A DNA stretch of 64,000 bases from Paenibacillus taihuensis (GCF_003386535.1 NZ_QTTN01000009.1:124001-188000), one strand, 5' to 3'; shown: positions 35,302 to 44,960, numbered from the stretch's first letter. The notes: generated by a model from the sequence alone, not told the origin. Translations and numbers: made by a program.

Positions 35302-38106
35302 CTAGAATCCGGTATTCGCATTGCCGCCTGTTCCTAGATGAATGCTTCCCTTCTGGAAGTCGGTAACAGGCGAGGAATTGGTTACTGTATTGCGATTGAA
35401 ATAAAGGTCTAGAATCGTACCGGCGCCGAGTGACCGGATCCCTCCGTTTACGGCATTCTTGATGATATTATCATTAAAGGTAATTTCATCGATCGACCCT
35501 TGTGATGCATAGATCATGACGTTCGCGTGGGGGACGCCGAGACCGCAATGATCAATCGTATTTCGGTTAACCGTCACATTATCCGTATCCAAAATATTAT
35601 ATTCTTGCTCGGTAGCGATATAGATTCCGGCGGCATCGGTATTCGAGATCGAGTTGTCGCTGATTTCCACATTCGTTCCGCCAACGACGGTGATACCGCG
35701 GCCCCAGTAATTATAGCCGACATCGTTGTTTAATATTTTGATATTGTAGGATCTGGCGCCATCAGGAACATAGCTGACGACAGCTATCGTATCGTCGCCG
35801 TTTCCGCGCACATAATTGTTCTGAACCGTTATATCGTGACTTACTTGCGTCATGTGTATGGCATCTGCCTGTGTATTTTCGATTTTGTTATTCGTAATCG
35901 TGCCGTTCGCGCTTCGCGTCAGAATGCCTGCCGTGCTTGCCTGATAGATATATACGTTGTCTATTTTGAAGTTAGTTGCGCTATATACGGTTATGCTGTT
36001 CTTGAGGTCGCTGCCATCCCGGGCGCTCATTGTGTTGTAAACATGCTTAAGATTGCTAAGCGTAACCAGATTGCCGCGGATATCGATAGAACCTCTGTCG
36101 GGATTCGTAGCCGTCAATATGGCGCAATCCTTGCCCGCTCCGGTCATGCTGACGCCGTTCAGGCTAATCAGATCGCTGTGCCTAAAGTTGCCGGAAGGCA
36201 CAAATACGGATTTGCCTTGCGATGCTGCCGCGGCAATCGCGTTGTTAATCGCGGTTTGATCATCCAGCGTATCGGCCCCGTTGGCACCGTAAGCCGTGAT
36301 GGATAGCGAATTCGCTGGCTGGGTGAGACAACCCGATCCTTGCGAAGTACCAACCGTTTCCGAGGATAGAGTCAATTGACCGAATGCGGAAGTATCCGCA
36401 GAGTTGTTCAGGGTACCATTCCACATCAGCTGCCCGTCGCGCGTTCCGGCATTGTCGTCGTCATTGTTGCCGACATCGAACCCGATCTGCAGATTGGCTG
36501 TCGGAGTGATGCCTAAATTGCTCCATGGAATGGCGTATTCGACGCTGTAACCACCGGTAATCGCAGACCAGCCATGCAGAACGCCCATCGTACTGCCGAT
36601 AGCCGATAAGGTGCTGTCGTTATAGCCCTTTACGAACTGCCTGTCGGACGAGTCGTACGTTGCCCCGTGGTTATTGTTCGCGTCGATGTAGAGTTCCACC
36701 GAGTCGTCGTCCCATATGTTCGTCGAATCATTGTACAAGTTTCCATCAAGTGCCTTAACGCCGACATACAGGTATGTCGCATCCCACAGCGCGCCAAAGG
36801 TTACGGCATTATTAGTCGTTCCCAGCACATTTTTGGTTACGCTTTGGGTAACGACGGACCATACTGAATCCGTCAATGCGCCGTCGATAGTTAGGCCTTG
36901 CAGCGTATTCTTGGCCGAGTACGCTCCTGGTCCCGGCGATGAACCGATCGTCGAAGAAGAAAGGGTCAAATGGCCGAATGCCGAAGTATCCGCAGAGTTG
37001 TTCAGGTTACCGTTCCACATCAGCTGTCCGTCGCGCGTTCCAGCGTTGTCGTCGTCATTGTTGCCGATATCAAACCCGATCTGCATATTGGCGCTCGGAG
37101 TGACGCCTAGATTGCTCCATGGAATGGCGTATTCGACGCTGTAGCCGCCGGTAATTGCAGACCAGCCATGCAGAACGCCCGTCGTACTGCCAATAGCAGC
37201 TAAGGCGTTGTCGTTATAGCCCTTTACGAACTGCCTGTCTGACGAGTCGTACGTTGTCCCGTGGTTGTTGTTTGCGTCGATGTAAAGTTCAACCGAGTCG
37301 TCATCCCATATGTTCGTCGAATCATTGTATAAGTTTCCATCAAGCACCTTAACGCCGACGTACAGGTATGTGGCATCCCACAGCGCGCCAAAGGTTACGA
37401 TATTATTCGTCGTCCCGAGCACATTTTTGGTTACGCTTTGCGTTACGACGGACCACATCGGTTCCGTCAATGCGCCTTCGATCGTAAGCGGCTGTAGCGT
37501 CTTCATAGCCGAGTAATCGCCTGGCGCTGCTCCTGCAGTATAATCAATGCTAGGGTTCCAGGCCGTTTCGTCAAAACTCATCGTGCCGTTCTTATTAACG
37601 ATAAAGTAGATGGCATCTCCGGCAGCTACGGATATCCCGCTTACTCCCGTCGGATTCACATCCGTCGTCGTTGTGACGGTCGCACTCCACAGCTGCGTGC
37701 CGTTCTTCTTTATTGTAGCTACAACGCCATCACCGCCTGTACCGCCTAGTCTTACACCGCCGGTAATGTCGATTGTTCCGTTGCCAGGAGCAACCCATTT
37801 TCTTACAGCATCATAAGTCGAATCAGGATGCTGGAAGTCAGACCGAACGTATGGATACCCTGATGACTCCTTCCACTTTGCGGGTGATGCAGCGTCGTAA
37901 GTTGTCATGTTTGTATAGGTTGTGCCTGATAATTTCTGGTAATACCATTGGTTCTGCCCCTGCGTTCCGCTAAATCCTGCAGATGCCGAATAGGTTGTAG
38001 CAGCATAAACTTTTGCATTCCCGCTGAAAAATCCAAAAACGAGGCTGAACATCATTGTGAAAATGAGCAAAAAAGACGTGGTTTTATACGTTGGCGATTT
38101 CAACAT
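35302..38106 (-). CDS. secreted beta-helix protein with tandem CBM9-like modules
   Basis: About 934 residues: signal peptide 1-36; the N-terminal module shared with 30963-33443 (about 40-185, with SGYPYVRSDFQHPDSTYDAVRKWVAP-type core); two nearly identical CBM9-like modules of 198 residues each (about 195-390 and 393-590, both with NIWDDDSVELYIDANNNHG); and a C-terminal right-handed beta-helix (about 605-934, SLSITAYGANGADTLDDQTAINNAIAAAASQG). The helix carries GNGDDTIAVVSYVPDGARSY, a candidate catalytic region. The ATG at 38106 follows GGGAGG; a start 15 bp earlier is less likely. It is exported and binds glycan by three modules. The enzyme class is unknown; polysaccharide lyase or glycosidase are both possible. 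Confidence 0.75.
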   Translation of the reverse strand: MLKSPTYKTTSFLLIFTMMFSLVFGFFSGNAKVYAATTYSASAGFSGTQGQNQWYYQKLSGTTYTNMTTYDAASPAKWKESSGYPYVRSDFQHPDSTYDAVRKWVAPGNGTIDITGGVRLGGTGGDGVVATIKKNGTQLWSATVTTTTDVNPTGVSGISVAAGDAIYFIVNKNGTMSFDETAWNPSIDYTAGAAPGDYSAMKTLQPLTIEGALTEPMWSVVTQSVTKNVLGTTNNIVTFGALWDATYLYVGVKVLDGNLYNDSTNIWDDDSVELYIDANNNHGTTYDSSDRQFVKGYNDNALAAIGSTTGVLHGWSAITGGYSVEYAIPWSNLGVTPSANMQIGFDIGNNDDDNAGTRDGQLMWNGNLNNSADTSAFGHLTLSSSTIGSSPGPGAYSAKNTLQGLTIDGALTDSVWSVVTQSVTKNVLGTTNNAVTFGALWDATYLYVGVKALDGNLYNDSTNIWDDDSVELYIDANNNHGATYDSSDRQFVKGYNDSTLSAIGSTMGVLHGWSAITGGYSVEYAIPWSNLGITPTANLQIGFDVGNNDDDNAGTRDGQLMWNGTLNNSADTSAFGQLTLSSETVGTSQGSGCLTQPANSLSITAYGANGADTLDDQTAINNAIAAAASQGKSVFVPSGNFRHSDLISLNGVSMTGAGKDCAILTATNPDRGSIDIRGNLVTLSNLKHVYNTMSARDGSDLKNSITVYSATNFKIDNVYIYQASTAGILTRSANGTITNNKIENTQADAIHMTQVSHDITVQNNYVRGNGDDTIAVVSYVPDGARSYNIKILNNDVGYNYWGRGITVVGGTNVEISDNSISNTDAAGIYIATEQEYNILDTDNVTVNRNTIDHCGLGVPHANVMIYASQGSIDEITFNDNIIKNAVNGGIRSLGAGTILDLYFNRNTVTNSSPVTDFQKGSIHLGTGGNANTGF
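36345..37514. repeat. tandem 594-bp direct repeat coding for the two CBM9-like modules
   Basis: Two copies lie head to tail within the beta-helix gene, with a period of 594 bp: the block CGCAGAGTTGTTCAGG begins at 36397 and again at 36991. They differ by scattered, mostly silent changes, so the doubling is fairly recent or kept alike by gene conversion. The reading frame is preserved. Confidence 0.85.
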
Positions 38107-38121
38107 AGAAATACCTCCCAT

Positions 38122-38380
38122 ATGTCATTCACCTTCGGCATCCGCCGAGTCATTCCGGCAAGGCTTTCCGTACAACCAACCTAACTGTGTTTCCCTCCTA
38201 TGAATGAGAAATGCAACCTGCGATAGAACTCCCCCCTTTCAAACCAAGCATCAATTGCGCTTGCCCTTTCTTGTGCATGGATGCGCTTTCACCATTGAGA
38301 AGAGGCGGATGCTTAGATCTTTATCGATCGTCTATGCTCCGCCTCTTCTGAATCAGCATCTTGCCTCAATGCTTAGGAGA
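38122..38380. other. intergenic region with long hairpin
   Basis: A region of 259 bp between two beta-helix genes. It holds a 12-bp perfect inverted repeat (see 38298-38349) and no gene. I find no copy of the 22-bp-spaced direct repeat seen at 41164 and 44992, so the gene at 35302 may rely on read-through or another control. Confidence 0.55.
38298..38349. terminator. long-loop hairpin after the third beta-helix gene
   Basis: AGAAGAGGCGGA (38298-38309) and TCCGCCTCTTCT (38338-38349) form a perfect 12-bp stem with a 28-base loop. It lies 31 bp after the stop at 38381. No T-run follows, so it may stabilise RNA ends or pause transcription rather than end it. Confidence 0.45.
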
Positions 38381-41098
38381 TCAATGTTTCTTGGATATCG
38401 TTATGGCCTTCCCAGCTTGATCCCAACCTACTGCATAGCCGAGGTTTTCGGCGATGAATCGTAACGGAATCGTTACGGTACCGCCTGAGACTTCAGCCGG
38501 AACTGCGAGAGCTATTTTCTTACCGTTCACCTGTGCTGTCGCTGCTCTCAGTTTAAGCACGATTTTCGAAGCGCCCTTGCCAATCGTGATTGTTCCCGAG
38601 CGTGTGTCATAAGCGTAGGTTCCGCCGAGCGCTTTGATCAAGGCGTCTGCCTGGACAGCAACGCGTCCATGTACTGCAACCGGCTCCGCAGTGAACTTGA
38701 TCGCATTCCCTTCAACCGTGACGGTTAGCGGCTTGCCGCCGGATTGCGCGGGAGCTTCGAGCACGACCTCGTTATATACTTTCGTATCCGCCCAATAAGG
38801 AAGGTTCTTATCGATCCAGCTGACATAGTTATCGCGTTTCCCGTCTCCATCCGCATCATCGTTGGCGCTTGCATTAAATCCGATCGTACCGCCGGCTTTG
38901 GGGTTTAACGCCGTGTATGGAACCGCAAACTCGACGATATAGCTTCCGCTTCCCTGCGTGACGGCACTCTTGATTGCGGAGAGGTCCCAACCTTCCTCGG
39001 TGGTGGAGATCGCGTTCTTCAAATCCACTCTCAGTTGATAGTCGCCTGCCGCTCTTGCGCCATGCTTCGCGTTCAACTCATCTACCCATACTTCGACCGA
39101 GTCGTTGTTCTCGTTCGTCCCTGCCGCGTTCGGCGTAGCATCCTTCATCTCGAACAAGTAGTACAATGCGTTCTCGTCCCATGCGATTCTGGCCGTTCCG
39201 GTCGTTCCTTTATCCGTTTGATCCATTTGAAGTACCGATGCATTCTTCCACAGACCGTCGATCTTCCCGTCGATGACAGGCTTTCCATACACGGCTTTCG
39301 GGAGCGAGACCGGCTTCTGATCGATAAGCTGGACTTGATTGTATACCTTCGTGTCCGCCCAGTAAGGGAGATTCTTATCGATCCAGCTCACGTACGTATC
39401 TCGTTTGCCGTCTCCGTTCGCATCGTCGTTGGCGCTAGCGTTAAATCCGATCGAATCGCCCGGCTTAGGGCTTAACGCCCGGTATGGAACCGCAAACTCG
39501 ACCATGTAGCCTCCATCGCTCTTCGTCACGGCGCTCTTAATTGCGGTGAGGTCCCAACCCTCTTCCGTCGAAGAAAGCGCATTCTTCAGATCGGCTCTCA
39601 GCTGATAGTCGCCTGTTCCTCTTGCACCATGCTTCGCGTTTAACTCGTCTACCCATACTTCGACCGAGTCGTTGTTCTCGTTCTCCGCCGCCGCGTTCGG
39701 CGTGCTGTCCTTCATGTCGAATAGATAATACAAATTGCGGTCGTCCCATGCGATTCTGGCTGTACCGGTCGTCCCGTAGTCGTCCGTATTCAGCTGGAGG
39801 GCTGTTGAATTATCCCATAGCGCATCCGCTTTTCCATCGATTACAGGCGTTCCTTTGACGGCAACATAATCGCTGGAATTTCCATTCTCGCTCGCGCCAG
39901 GCGCCTCATTCTTCAGGTCGCTGGTTACTTTGGCTGCCGTAGAGAGATTATAGAAGGCTCCGCTCTTAGAGCCCGTTACGACGTTATTCGCAAAGGTGAT
40001 CTCGCCTTTCACGGTTTTTAAGATATAAATGCCGTAAGCTGCAGCATTCTCTACCGTATTCCCCTTGAATGTCGCGAAGATTTGGTCGCTGCCGATGAGA
40101 AGAATGCCGCTGTCTTTCGAGCCGCTTACTTTGTTGTTCTCGAAGATCGCATTCTGAATACCCGGGTCCTTGTACGTGGCTTGCAGGCGGATCCCGCCCT
40201 TCTCTGCAACCGAACCGTTTAAGCTCGTGTTGGAGATCGTATTGTTCTTCACCGAGAGATTCGTTACGGCATAGGTCTGCCAGTTGCCTTCGGAAGCGAT
40301 GAATATGCCTGCGCCGCCGGTTCTATCGATCTTGTTGTTCTCGATCGTCACGTTCTCGCCGCCGGAAACCGTAATTCCGCGGGCATGGCCGCCTGAAACC
40401 TCATTATTGCGAATCGTAATGTTCTTGCACCAATCCCCGAACTTCTCATAGGAGACGACTGCGATATGGTCATCGCCATTATCCCGGACCTCATTGCGTT
40501 CGACCAAAATATCATTCGAACGCCCCGTCATGTGAATACCGTCGGCTAGCGTATTCTTCACGATGTTGCCGCTAATGACGCCGTGGCTTCCCAAGTTGAA
40601 TATCCCCGCGGAGGAGCCACCGTCAATTTCAATATCTTTTATCGAATAGTTGGTCGAAGTTTCGGCAGCGATGACTCTTGCGGAAATGTCGGTAGTCAAT
40701 CTCGTCGCCGCAGGCACCGTCGTCAGCTTAACGCGGCTCAGATCAGAGCCGTTACCGCTTAGCACAACGGCTTGGCGCTCCAAATTCGTGCTCTTCAATA
40801 TCGATGTCGGTCCTGTTCCGGACAGATCGACGCCATTCAGCGTTATCGAGTCGCTGAATAGAAAGGTACCTTCCGGAACGTATACGGATTTGCCCGTTGC
40901 CGCCGCTTCGGAGAGGGCTTTGTTTATGGCAGCCAAATCATCGGTACCATCATTAGGCGTCGCGCCAAATTCCGTGATGGAAATTGCATTTGTGGGCGTG
41001 ATTCCGGTATTCGCTTCCGCCGCATAAGTGACGGCGGGCATGCTGAGCAGCGCCGTCGACAGCAACGTGCTCAGCGTTCTTCTCATTCTCATCTTCAA
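38381..41098 (-). CDS. secreted beta-helix protein with two CBM9-like modules and a copper-amine-oxidase-N domain
   Basis: A 905-residue exported protein: signal peptide 1-26; right-handed beta-helix (about 32-390) opening with ISITEFGATPNDGTDDLAAINKALSEAAATGKSVYVPEG and holding DNGDDHIAVVSYEKFG; two CBM9-like modules (about 415-595 and 605-785, both with NNDSVEVWVDELNAKHGAR); and a C-terminal copper-amine-oxidase N1 domain (about 790-905, ending FIAENLGYAVGWDQAGKAITISKKH), a domain common in Paenibacillus exported proteins. Compared with 35302-38106, the helix is at the opposite end of the chain. Its promoter has the direct repeat for the YesN regulator. AGGAGG precedes the ATG. Catalytic class is open. 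Confidence 0.78.
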   Translation of the reverse strand: MKMRMRRTLSTLLSTALLSMPAVTYAAEANTGITPTNAISITEFGATPNDGTDDLAAINKALSEAAATGKSVYVPEGTFLFSDSITLNGVDLSGTGPTSILKSTNLERQAVVLSGNGSDLSRVKLTTVPAATRLTTDISARVIAAETSTNYSIKDIEIDGGSSAGIFNLGSHGVISGNIVKNTLADGIHMTGRSNDILVERNEVRDNGDDHIAVVSYEKFGDWCKNITIRNNEVSGGHARGITVSGGENVTIENNKIDRTGGAGIFIASEGNWQTYAVTNLSVKNNTISNTSLNGSVAEKGGIRLQATYKDPGIQNAIFENNKVSGSKDSGILLIGSDQIFATFKGNTVENAAAYGIYILKTVKGEITFANNVVTGSKSGAFYNLSTAAKVTSDLKNEAPGASENGNSSDYVAVKGTPVIDGKADALWDNSTALQLNTDDYGTTGTARIAWDDRNLYYLFDMKDSTPNAAAENENNDSVEVWVDELNAKHGARGTGDYQLRADLKNALSSTEEGWDLTAIKSAVTKSDGGYMVEFAVPYRALSPKPGDSIGFNASANDDANGDGKRDTYVSWIDKNLPYWADTKVYNQVQLIDQKPVSLPKAVYGKPVIDGKIDGLWKNASVLQMDQTDKGTTGTARIAWDENALYYLFEMKDATPNAAGTNENNDSVEVWVDELNAKHGARAAGDYQLRVDLKNAISTTEEGWDLSAIKSAVTQGSGSYIVEFAVPYTALNPKAGGTIGFNASANDDADGDGKRDNYVSWIDKNLPYWADTKVYNEVVLEAPAQSGGKPLTVTVEGNAIKFTAEPVAVHGRVAVQADALIKALGGTYAYDTRSGTITIGKGASKIVLKLRAATAQVNGKKIALAVPAEVSGGTVTIPLRFIAENLGYAVGWDQAGKAITISKKH
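38767..39857. repeat. tandem 567-bp direct repeat for CBM9-like modules
   Basis: Two head-to-tail copies in the third beta-helix gene with a period of 567 bp. The block CGCCCARTAAGG starts at 38789 and at 39356. They are less alike than the 594-bp repeat in the neighbouring gene and were probably duplicated independently. Confidence 0.75.
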
Positions 41099-41132
41099 TT
41101 CCTCCTATGGAGATGGTTAAGTGCTCTCAACT

Positions 41133-41196
41133 ATTGTAATTGCATTCGAAAGGCGGAGGATTCGAATATATTAACCTCTCGGTATGAATATCTTAA
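41133..41196 (-). promoter_or_regulatory. direct-repeat activator site and -10 box (third beta-helix gene)
   Basis: In plus-strand reading GAATATATTAA (41164-41174) and GAATATCTTAA (41186-41196) are 22 bp apart. A -10 box TACAAT (41133-41138 on the minus strand) starts 26 bp from the nearer half-site. The promoter of the binding-protein gene has the same boxes at the same distances (44961-45024), so one activator likely binds both, probably the YesN regulator at 45021. Confidence 0.7.
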
Positions 41197-41215
41197 GAAG
41201 TTGTAAAACTGGCGT

Positions 41216-42529
41216 TTACCCTTTGACGCCTGAGAAGGAGACTCCCTTCTCGATATATTTCTGCGAAAAAAGAAAGATAATCAATAGCGGGGTCATGGAC
41301 ACAAAGGAGCTCGCCATGATCATGTTCTGCTGGACGTTGCTCTGATTCTGCAAATCGTTGAGCGCGACCGTGAATGTCCAGTATTTCGGAAGGTTGTTGA
41401 CGACGAGAGGCCACACGAATTCATTCCACACCGGAATGAACGTAAGAACGGCAACCGATGCGAAAATCGGGATGGACAACGGAATGACGATTTGAGTGAA
41501 TGTACGAATTTCCGATGCGCCGTCCACTCGCGCGGCTTGCAGGAGCTCCTTCGAGATCTGGTCGAAGAAACCCTTGAACAGGAAAATGATGATGCCCCAT
41601 GCAGAATGGGGAAGAATCATCGCCAGCAGCGAGTTCACGAGGTGCAGGTCCTTCATGAGCAGATAAAGCGGAAGCAGCAGAGAAATATCCGGGATCATGA
41701 TGGTCGCCAGGAAAAACATGATCCAGAAAAATTGCCATCTCTTGCTCCGGATCAAATGCGAAAGCGTATAACCCGCCAAGCCGCCGAGCACCATCTGCAT
41801 GAATACGCACGAGAGCGTCACGATGCTGCTGTTTAGGAAATATTGAAAGAAACCCATCGGGCCGGCAGCGTCTTTCGCCAGCTTATTCAAGGATAGATAA
41901 CTGTCGAACAAGCGGCTCCATGCCGATTTCTCGACGATCGACGTCACTTTGCCCTTCACAAACGCCGTCGAGCCATAAAACTCGCCGAACTTCGCGGCAA
42001 GCGCCGAATCTGCTATTCCGGCCGTGTCTCCCGCGGCTTTGCCGTTATCGCCGTACCACTTGAATTTCGAAAGCTTCTGCTCTTTGATGATTGGAAGCTT
42101 GAGATTCATCAAGGTATCGTTAAACATGGCGGACGGAACGACCATCGGCTGTCCCACATGGAAGGAGGACGATGACGTGATCGCTCTATAAATCATTGTG
42201 CCGCCTCGAATACCCGTAATCTCAACCTCGCCGATGTTCTCCCGAAGATTCTTCATCCAAGGATACCAGGTCGCTCTCATCGCATCTTTCTCGTAATATA
42301 CGTTGTCTTGCGGCTCTTGCCCCGTATAATCGATCGTTACCCGTACGGATTGGGGGATGCTGGGCAACCATTTCGGCGGATACGCATCGATGTCCTTATC
42401 CGTCTTGAGAGAGGACGAGATCATCCACAGGACGGGAATCAGAGCCGCGAGCGTGAAGAAGACAGTAACCGCGTAAGCCGTAATGCTTAAGGACCTCTGC
42501 CCCTTCTCCTTAACGCCTTTTCGTGCCAT
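41216..42529 (-). CDS. carbohydrate ABC transporter permease, CUT1, with a large insert
   Basis: A permease of 437 residues, well over the usual 275-300. A first membrane segment (about 15-40) is followed by an insert of about 150 residues (about 50-215) with few hydrophobic stretches, rich in beta-like and charged sequence, then the remaining five segments. The EAA loop reads LLQAARVDGASEIRTFTQIVIPLSIP. The insert falls in the first external loop. Start: ATG at 42529 with AAAGGA about nine bases before; a TTG at 42538 is less likely. The gene overlaps or abuts the next permease (42535), so they are coupled. The C-terminus (FLFSQKYIEKGVSFSGVKG) is typical. Confidence 0.88.
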   Translation of the reverse strand: MARKGVKEKGQRSLSITAYAVTVFFTLAALIPVLWMISSSLKTDKDIDAYPPKWLPSIPQSVRVTIDYTGQEPQDNVYYEKDAMRATWYPWMKNLRENIGEVEITGIRGGTMIYRAITSSSSFHVGQPMVVPSAMFNDTLMNLKLPIIKEQKLSKFKWYGDNGKAAGDTAGIADSALAAKFGEFYGSTAFVKGKVTSIVEKSAWSRLFDSYLSLNKLAKDAAGPMGFFQYFLNSSIVTLSCVFMQMVLGGLAGYTLSHLIRSKRWQFFWIMFFLATIMIPDISLLLPLYLLMKDLHLVNSLLAMILPHSAWGIIIFLFKGFFDQISKELLQAARVDGASEIRTFTQIVIPLSIPIFASVAVLTFIPVWNEFVWPLVVNNLPKYWTFTVALNDLQNQSNVQQNMIMASSFVSMTPLLIIFLFSQKYIEKGVSFSGVKG

Positions 42530-42534
42530 AAGCT

Positions 42535-43443
42535 TCAATCCTTTTCCGCGGAAATTTTATTTTGCAATACGGTCAGTAGCGCGATGATGATAAACATGAA
42601 CATGGACATGGCGCCCGATATGCCGAAGCGCGATTGTTGGAACGCGGTGTTTACAACGAGCATCGACACGACGGTCGTGCTGCCGGCAGGCCCGCCCTGG
42701 GTCATGACGTAAATATTGTCGTAGGCGAGCAGCACGCCGGACATGAAGGCGACGAACTGGATGACAATGATAAACCGGATGTTCGGCAGCAGCATGGTCC
42801 ATATTCTGCGCCAAGGACCCGCTCCGTCGACTTTGGCCGCTTCCAGAATTTCCGTGGGCACCGACTTGATCGCCGAGTAGTAGAGCAGCAAGGAAATGCC
42901 GTTGCCGGCGAACACCGCGGGCAGCACGATCGCAAGCTTCGTCATGTTCAAGTCGTTCAACCATAAGTAAGGACCGAGTCCGACGAAATGCAGCCAATAG
43001 TTCAGCAAACCGAAATCGGGATTGTACATCCATTTCCAGACGAGAATGCCCGCGACGGCCGGCACGATGGTCGGCAATTGATACATGAACCGGAAGAAAG
43101 CGTTCGCCCGGCGAATGTCGCTCAACAGCAACGCCTGCACGATGGGGATCCAGAATGTCAGCCCTAGATACAGGGCAAAGAAAACGAACGTATTAGACAC
43201 CGCCTGCCAGAACGTGGCCGAAGACAGGAACTCGGTATAATTGGAGAAGCCGACGAACACGCCGGGCGGATTGACGATGCTATAGCGGAAGAAGCTGACG
43301 TAAATCATATTGAGCAGCGGATAGTACTTAAACAGCACGTAACAGAGCACCGAAGGAAACAGAAACAGAACAGGCATCCAACGGATGTTAAGCTTTCGTA
43401 TACTAATGATTTCCACCCCGGCAATAGGATCGGGATCCCCCAC
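42535..43443 (-). CDS. carbohydrate ABC transporter permease, CUT1 (MalF/LacF type)
   Basis: A 302-residue permease with six membrane segments. The EAA loop is LEAAKVDGAGPWRRIWTMLLPNIRF. Start is an apparent GTG at 43443 without a clear ribosome binding site; the true start might be a few codons later. It shares the channel with the permease at 41216 and is fed by the lipoprotein at 43476. The stop TGA is 5 bp before the partner ATG. No ATPase lies in the cluster. Confidence 0.9.
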   Translation of the reverse strand: MGDPDPIAGVEIISIRKLNIRWMPVLFLFPSVLCYVLFKYYPLLNMIYVSFFRYSIVNPPGVFVGFSNYTEFLSSATFWQAVSNTFVFFALYLGLTFWIPIVQALLLSDIRRANAFFRFMYQLPTIVPAVAGILVWKWMYNPDFGLLNYWLHFVGLGPYLWLNDLNMTKLAIVLPAVFAGNGISLLLYYSAIKSVPTEILEAAKVDGAGPWRRIWTMLLPNIRFIIVIQFVAFMSGVLLAYDNIYVMTQGGPAGSTTVVSMLVVNTAFQQSRFGISGAMSMFMFIIIALLTVLQNKISAEKD

Positions 43444-43475
43444 GGCATAGGTTCATGGAGAATCCCGATGGTCAT

Positions 43476-44921
43476 TTATTTTTTGAGCTCGGCGTTGTAC
43501 TTATCGAACACTTCTTTCTGCGCTAAATCCTGTGCGGCTTTAAGCACCGTCAGCGGATCCGTTTTCTCGTCCAGCAGCACCTGTTGAATCGGTTTCACGA
43601 TGTATGGGCTCAAGCGTGCTTTCAAGAAGTATTCCAAATGCGTGTTGTTGGCCGCTGCCTGCACGTTCGCGACCAGATCCGCCGGCATGCCTTCAATGTA
43701 TTTCGAGAGGTCGAGATCGCTGCGAACATACAGCAGATTAGGGAAAATGCCGTTTTCTTTGGCAAACTGCAACGTAGCTTCAAGATATTCTTTGGAAGTG
43801 AAGTAGGTCGCGTAGGTGAAGGCAGCCTTCTGCTTCTCTGGAGATGCCTTCGGATTCAAGATCCAGTAGTTGCCTCCAACTTGCGATGGCGATATGCCGG
43901 AAGGTCCGGCCGGAAGCGCCGAGAATCCGATGTTGTTTAGGTCCATCCCTTTGGAGACCAGTCCTCCGAACCAATCGGAGCCGGCAATCATGGAAGCCGC
44001 ATGGCCCGTATAGAAGTCCTTCTGGTTATCGTCCAAGCTTTGAACGACGTTCTTCTGAGTCGCTTGATACTTGAACTTCAAGTCCTTGTAATATTGCAAT
44101 GCCTTAACGACGGCATCTGAAGTAAAGGCTGGCTTCGCCGTTCCGTCCGCTGCCTTCTCGGTGAGATCGCCGCCGGCTTGCCAAACATAATACTCGAAGA
44201 ACCAGTCCGCCCAGTCCATGCCAAGAATGGCATATCCGTACGTTCCTTTGCCTGGATTGGTCAGCTTCTGCGCGGCGGCTCCGAATGAATCCCAATCCTT
44301 CAGGGCGGCTGCCGGATCGATGCCTGCATCGGCAAACATTTGCTTGTTGTACATCAAACCGGTTACATACATGCTGTTCGGCACGCCATAAATTTTGCCG
44401 TCGACGGTAGCCGCGTTGAGCGATGACGGCAAATAGCTGGCTTTATCTTCGAAAGAGTTCCAGAGATCGGTAATATCGGCCGGAATGCCTTGCGCGATAT
44501 ACGATTCCATATCCGGATACGGATTCAGGTAGGCATCCGGCTGTTCGCCGCCGGCTACGGCCGTCATGAACTGCTCCCGTTCTTTCTCTTTCGTTTGCTC
44601 GACGTGCTTGACTTTGATGTGCGGATATTTCGCTTCGAACACCGCGAACTGGCTTTCCTTGAACGCCTTGTCTAGATCGTCGGCATGCGGTTTATCCCAC
44701 ACAGTGATTTCGACATCCACTTCGGGAGCGGTTTGCGCAGGCTCGGTTTGCGTCGTATCGTTCGTTGCGGCTGGTTCGGTAGCGTTCGTCGCTACAGGTT
44801 CATTCGCGTTCGTTGTCGAAGCTGCGTTCTCCGCGTTGTTTGAGCTCCCGCATGCGGAGACCGTCACGGCAGCGGCCATAATTAATGCGAATGTTGCGGA
44901 TAACTTGGTTGTTCGATTCAA
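43476..44921 (-). CDS. extracellular sugar-binding lipoprotein (CUT1)
   Basis: A 481-residue solute-binding protein of the family bacterial extracellular solute-binding protein type 1. Signal peptide with lipobox VSAC (Cys24), then an Asn/Thr/Glu-rich linker (about 25-70), then the two-lobe domain: FEAKYPHIKVKHVEQ, GEQPDAYLNPYPDMESY, GKIYGVPNSMYVTGLMYNKQMFADAGID. The last is a common sugar-binding-protein motif. The start is TTG with GAGGGGG upstream. It is the first gene of the operon and its promoter carries a direct repeat for the YesN regulator. The ligand is unknown, likely an oligosaccharide from the beta-helix enzymes. Confidence 0.92.
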   Translation of the reverse strand: MNRTTKLSATFALIMAAAVTVSACGSSNNAENAASTTNANEPVATNATEPAATNDTTQTEPAQTAPEVDVEITVWDKPHADDLDKAFKESQFAVFEAKYPHIKVKHVEQTKEKEREQFMTAVAGGEQPDAYLNPYPDMESYIAQGIPADITDLWNSFEDKASYLPSSLNAATVDGKIYGVPNSMYVTGLMYNKQMFADAGIDPAAALKDWDSFGAAAQKLTNPGKGTYGYAILGMDWADWFFEYYVWQAGGDLTEKAADGTAKPAFTSDAVVKALQYYKDLKFKYQATQKNVVQSLDDNQKDFYTGHAASMIAGSDWFGGLVSKGMDLNNIGFSALPAGPSGISPSQVGGNYWILNPKASPEKQKAAFTYATYFTSKEYLEATLQFAKENGIFPNLLYVRSDLDLSKYIEGMPADLVANVQAAANNTHLEYFLKARLSPYIVKPIQQVLLDEKTDPLTVLKAAQDLAQKEVFDKYNAELKK

Positions 44922-44960
44922 CCTGATTTCCCCCTCGAATGGTTTCTCCTTGCAAGTCTT

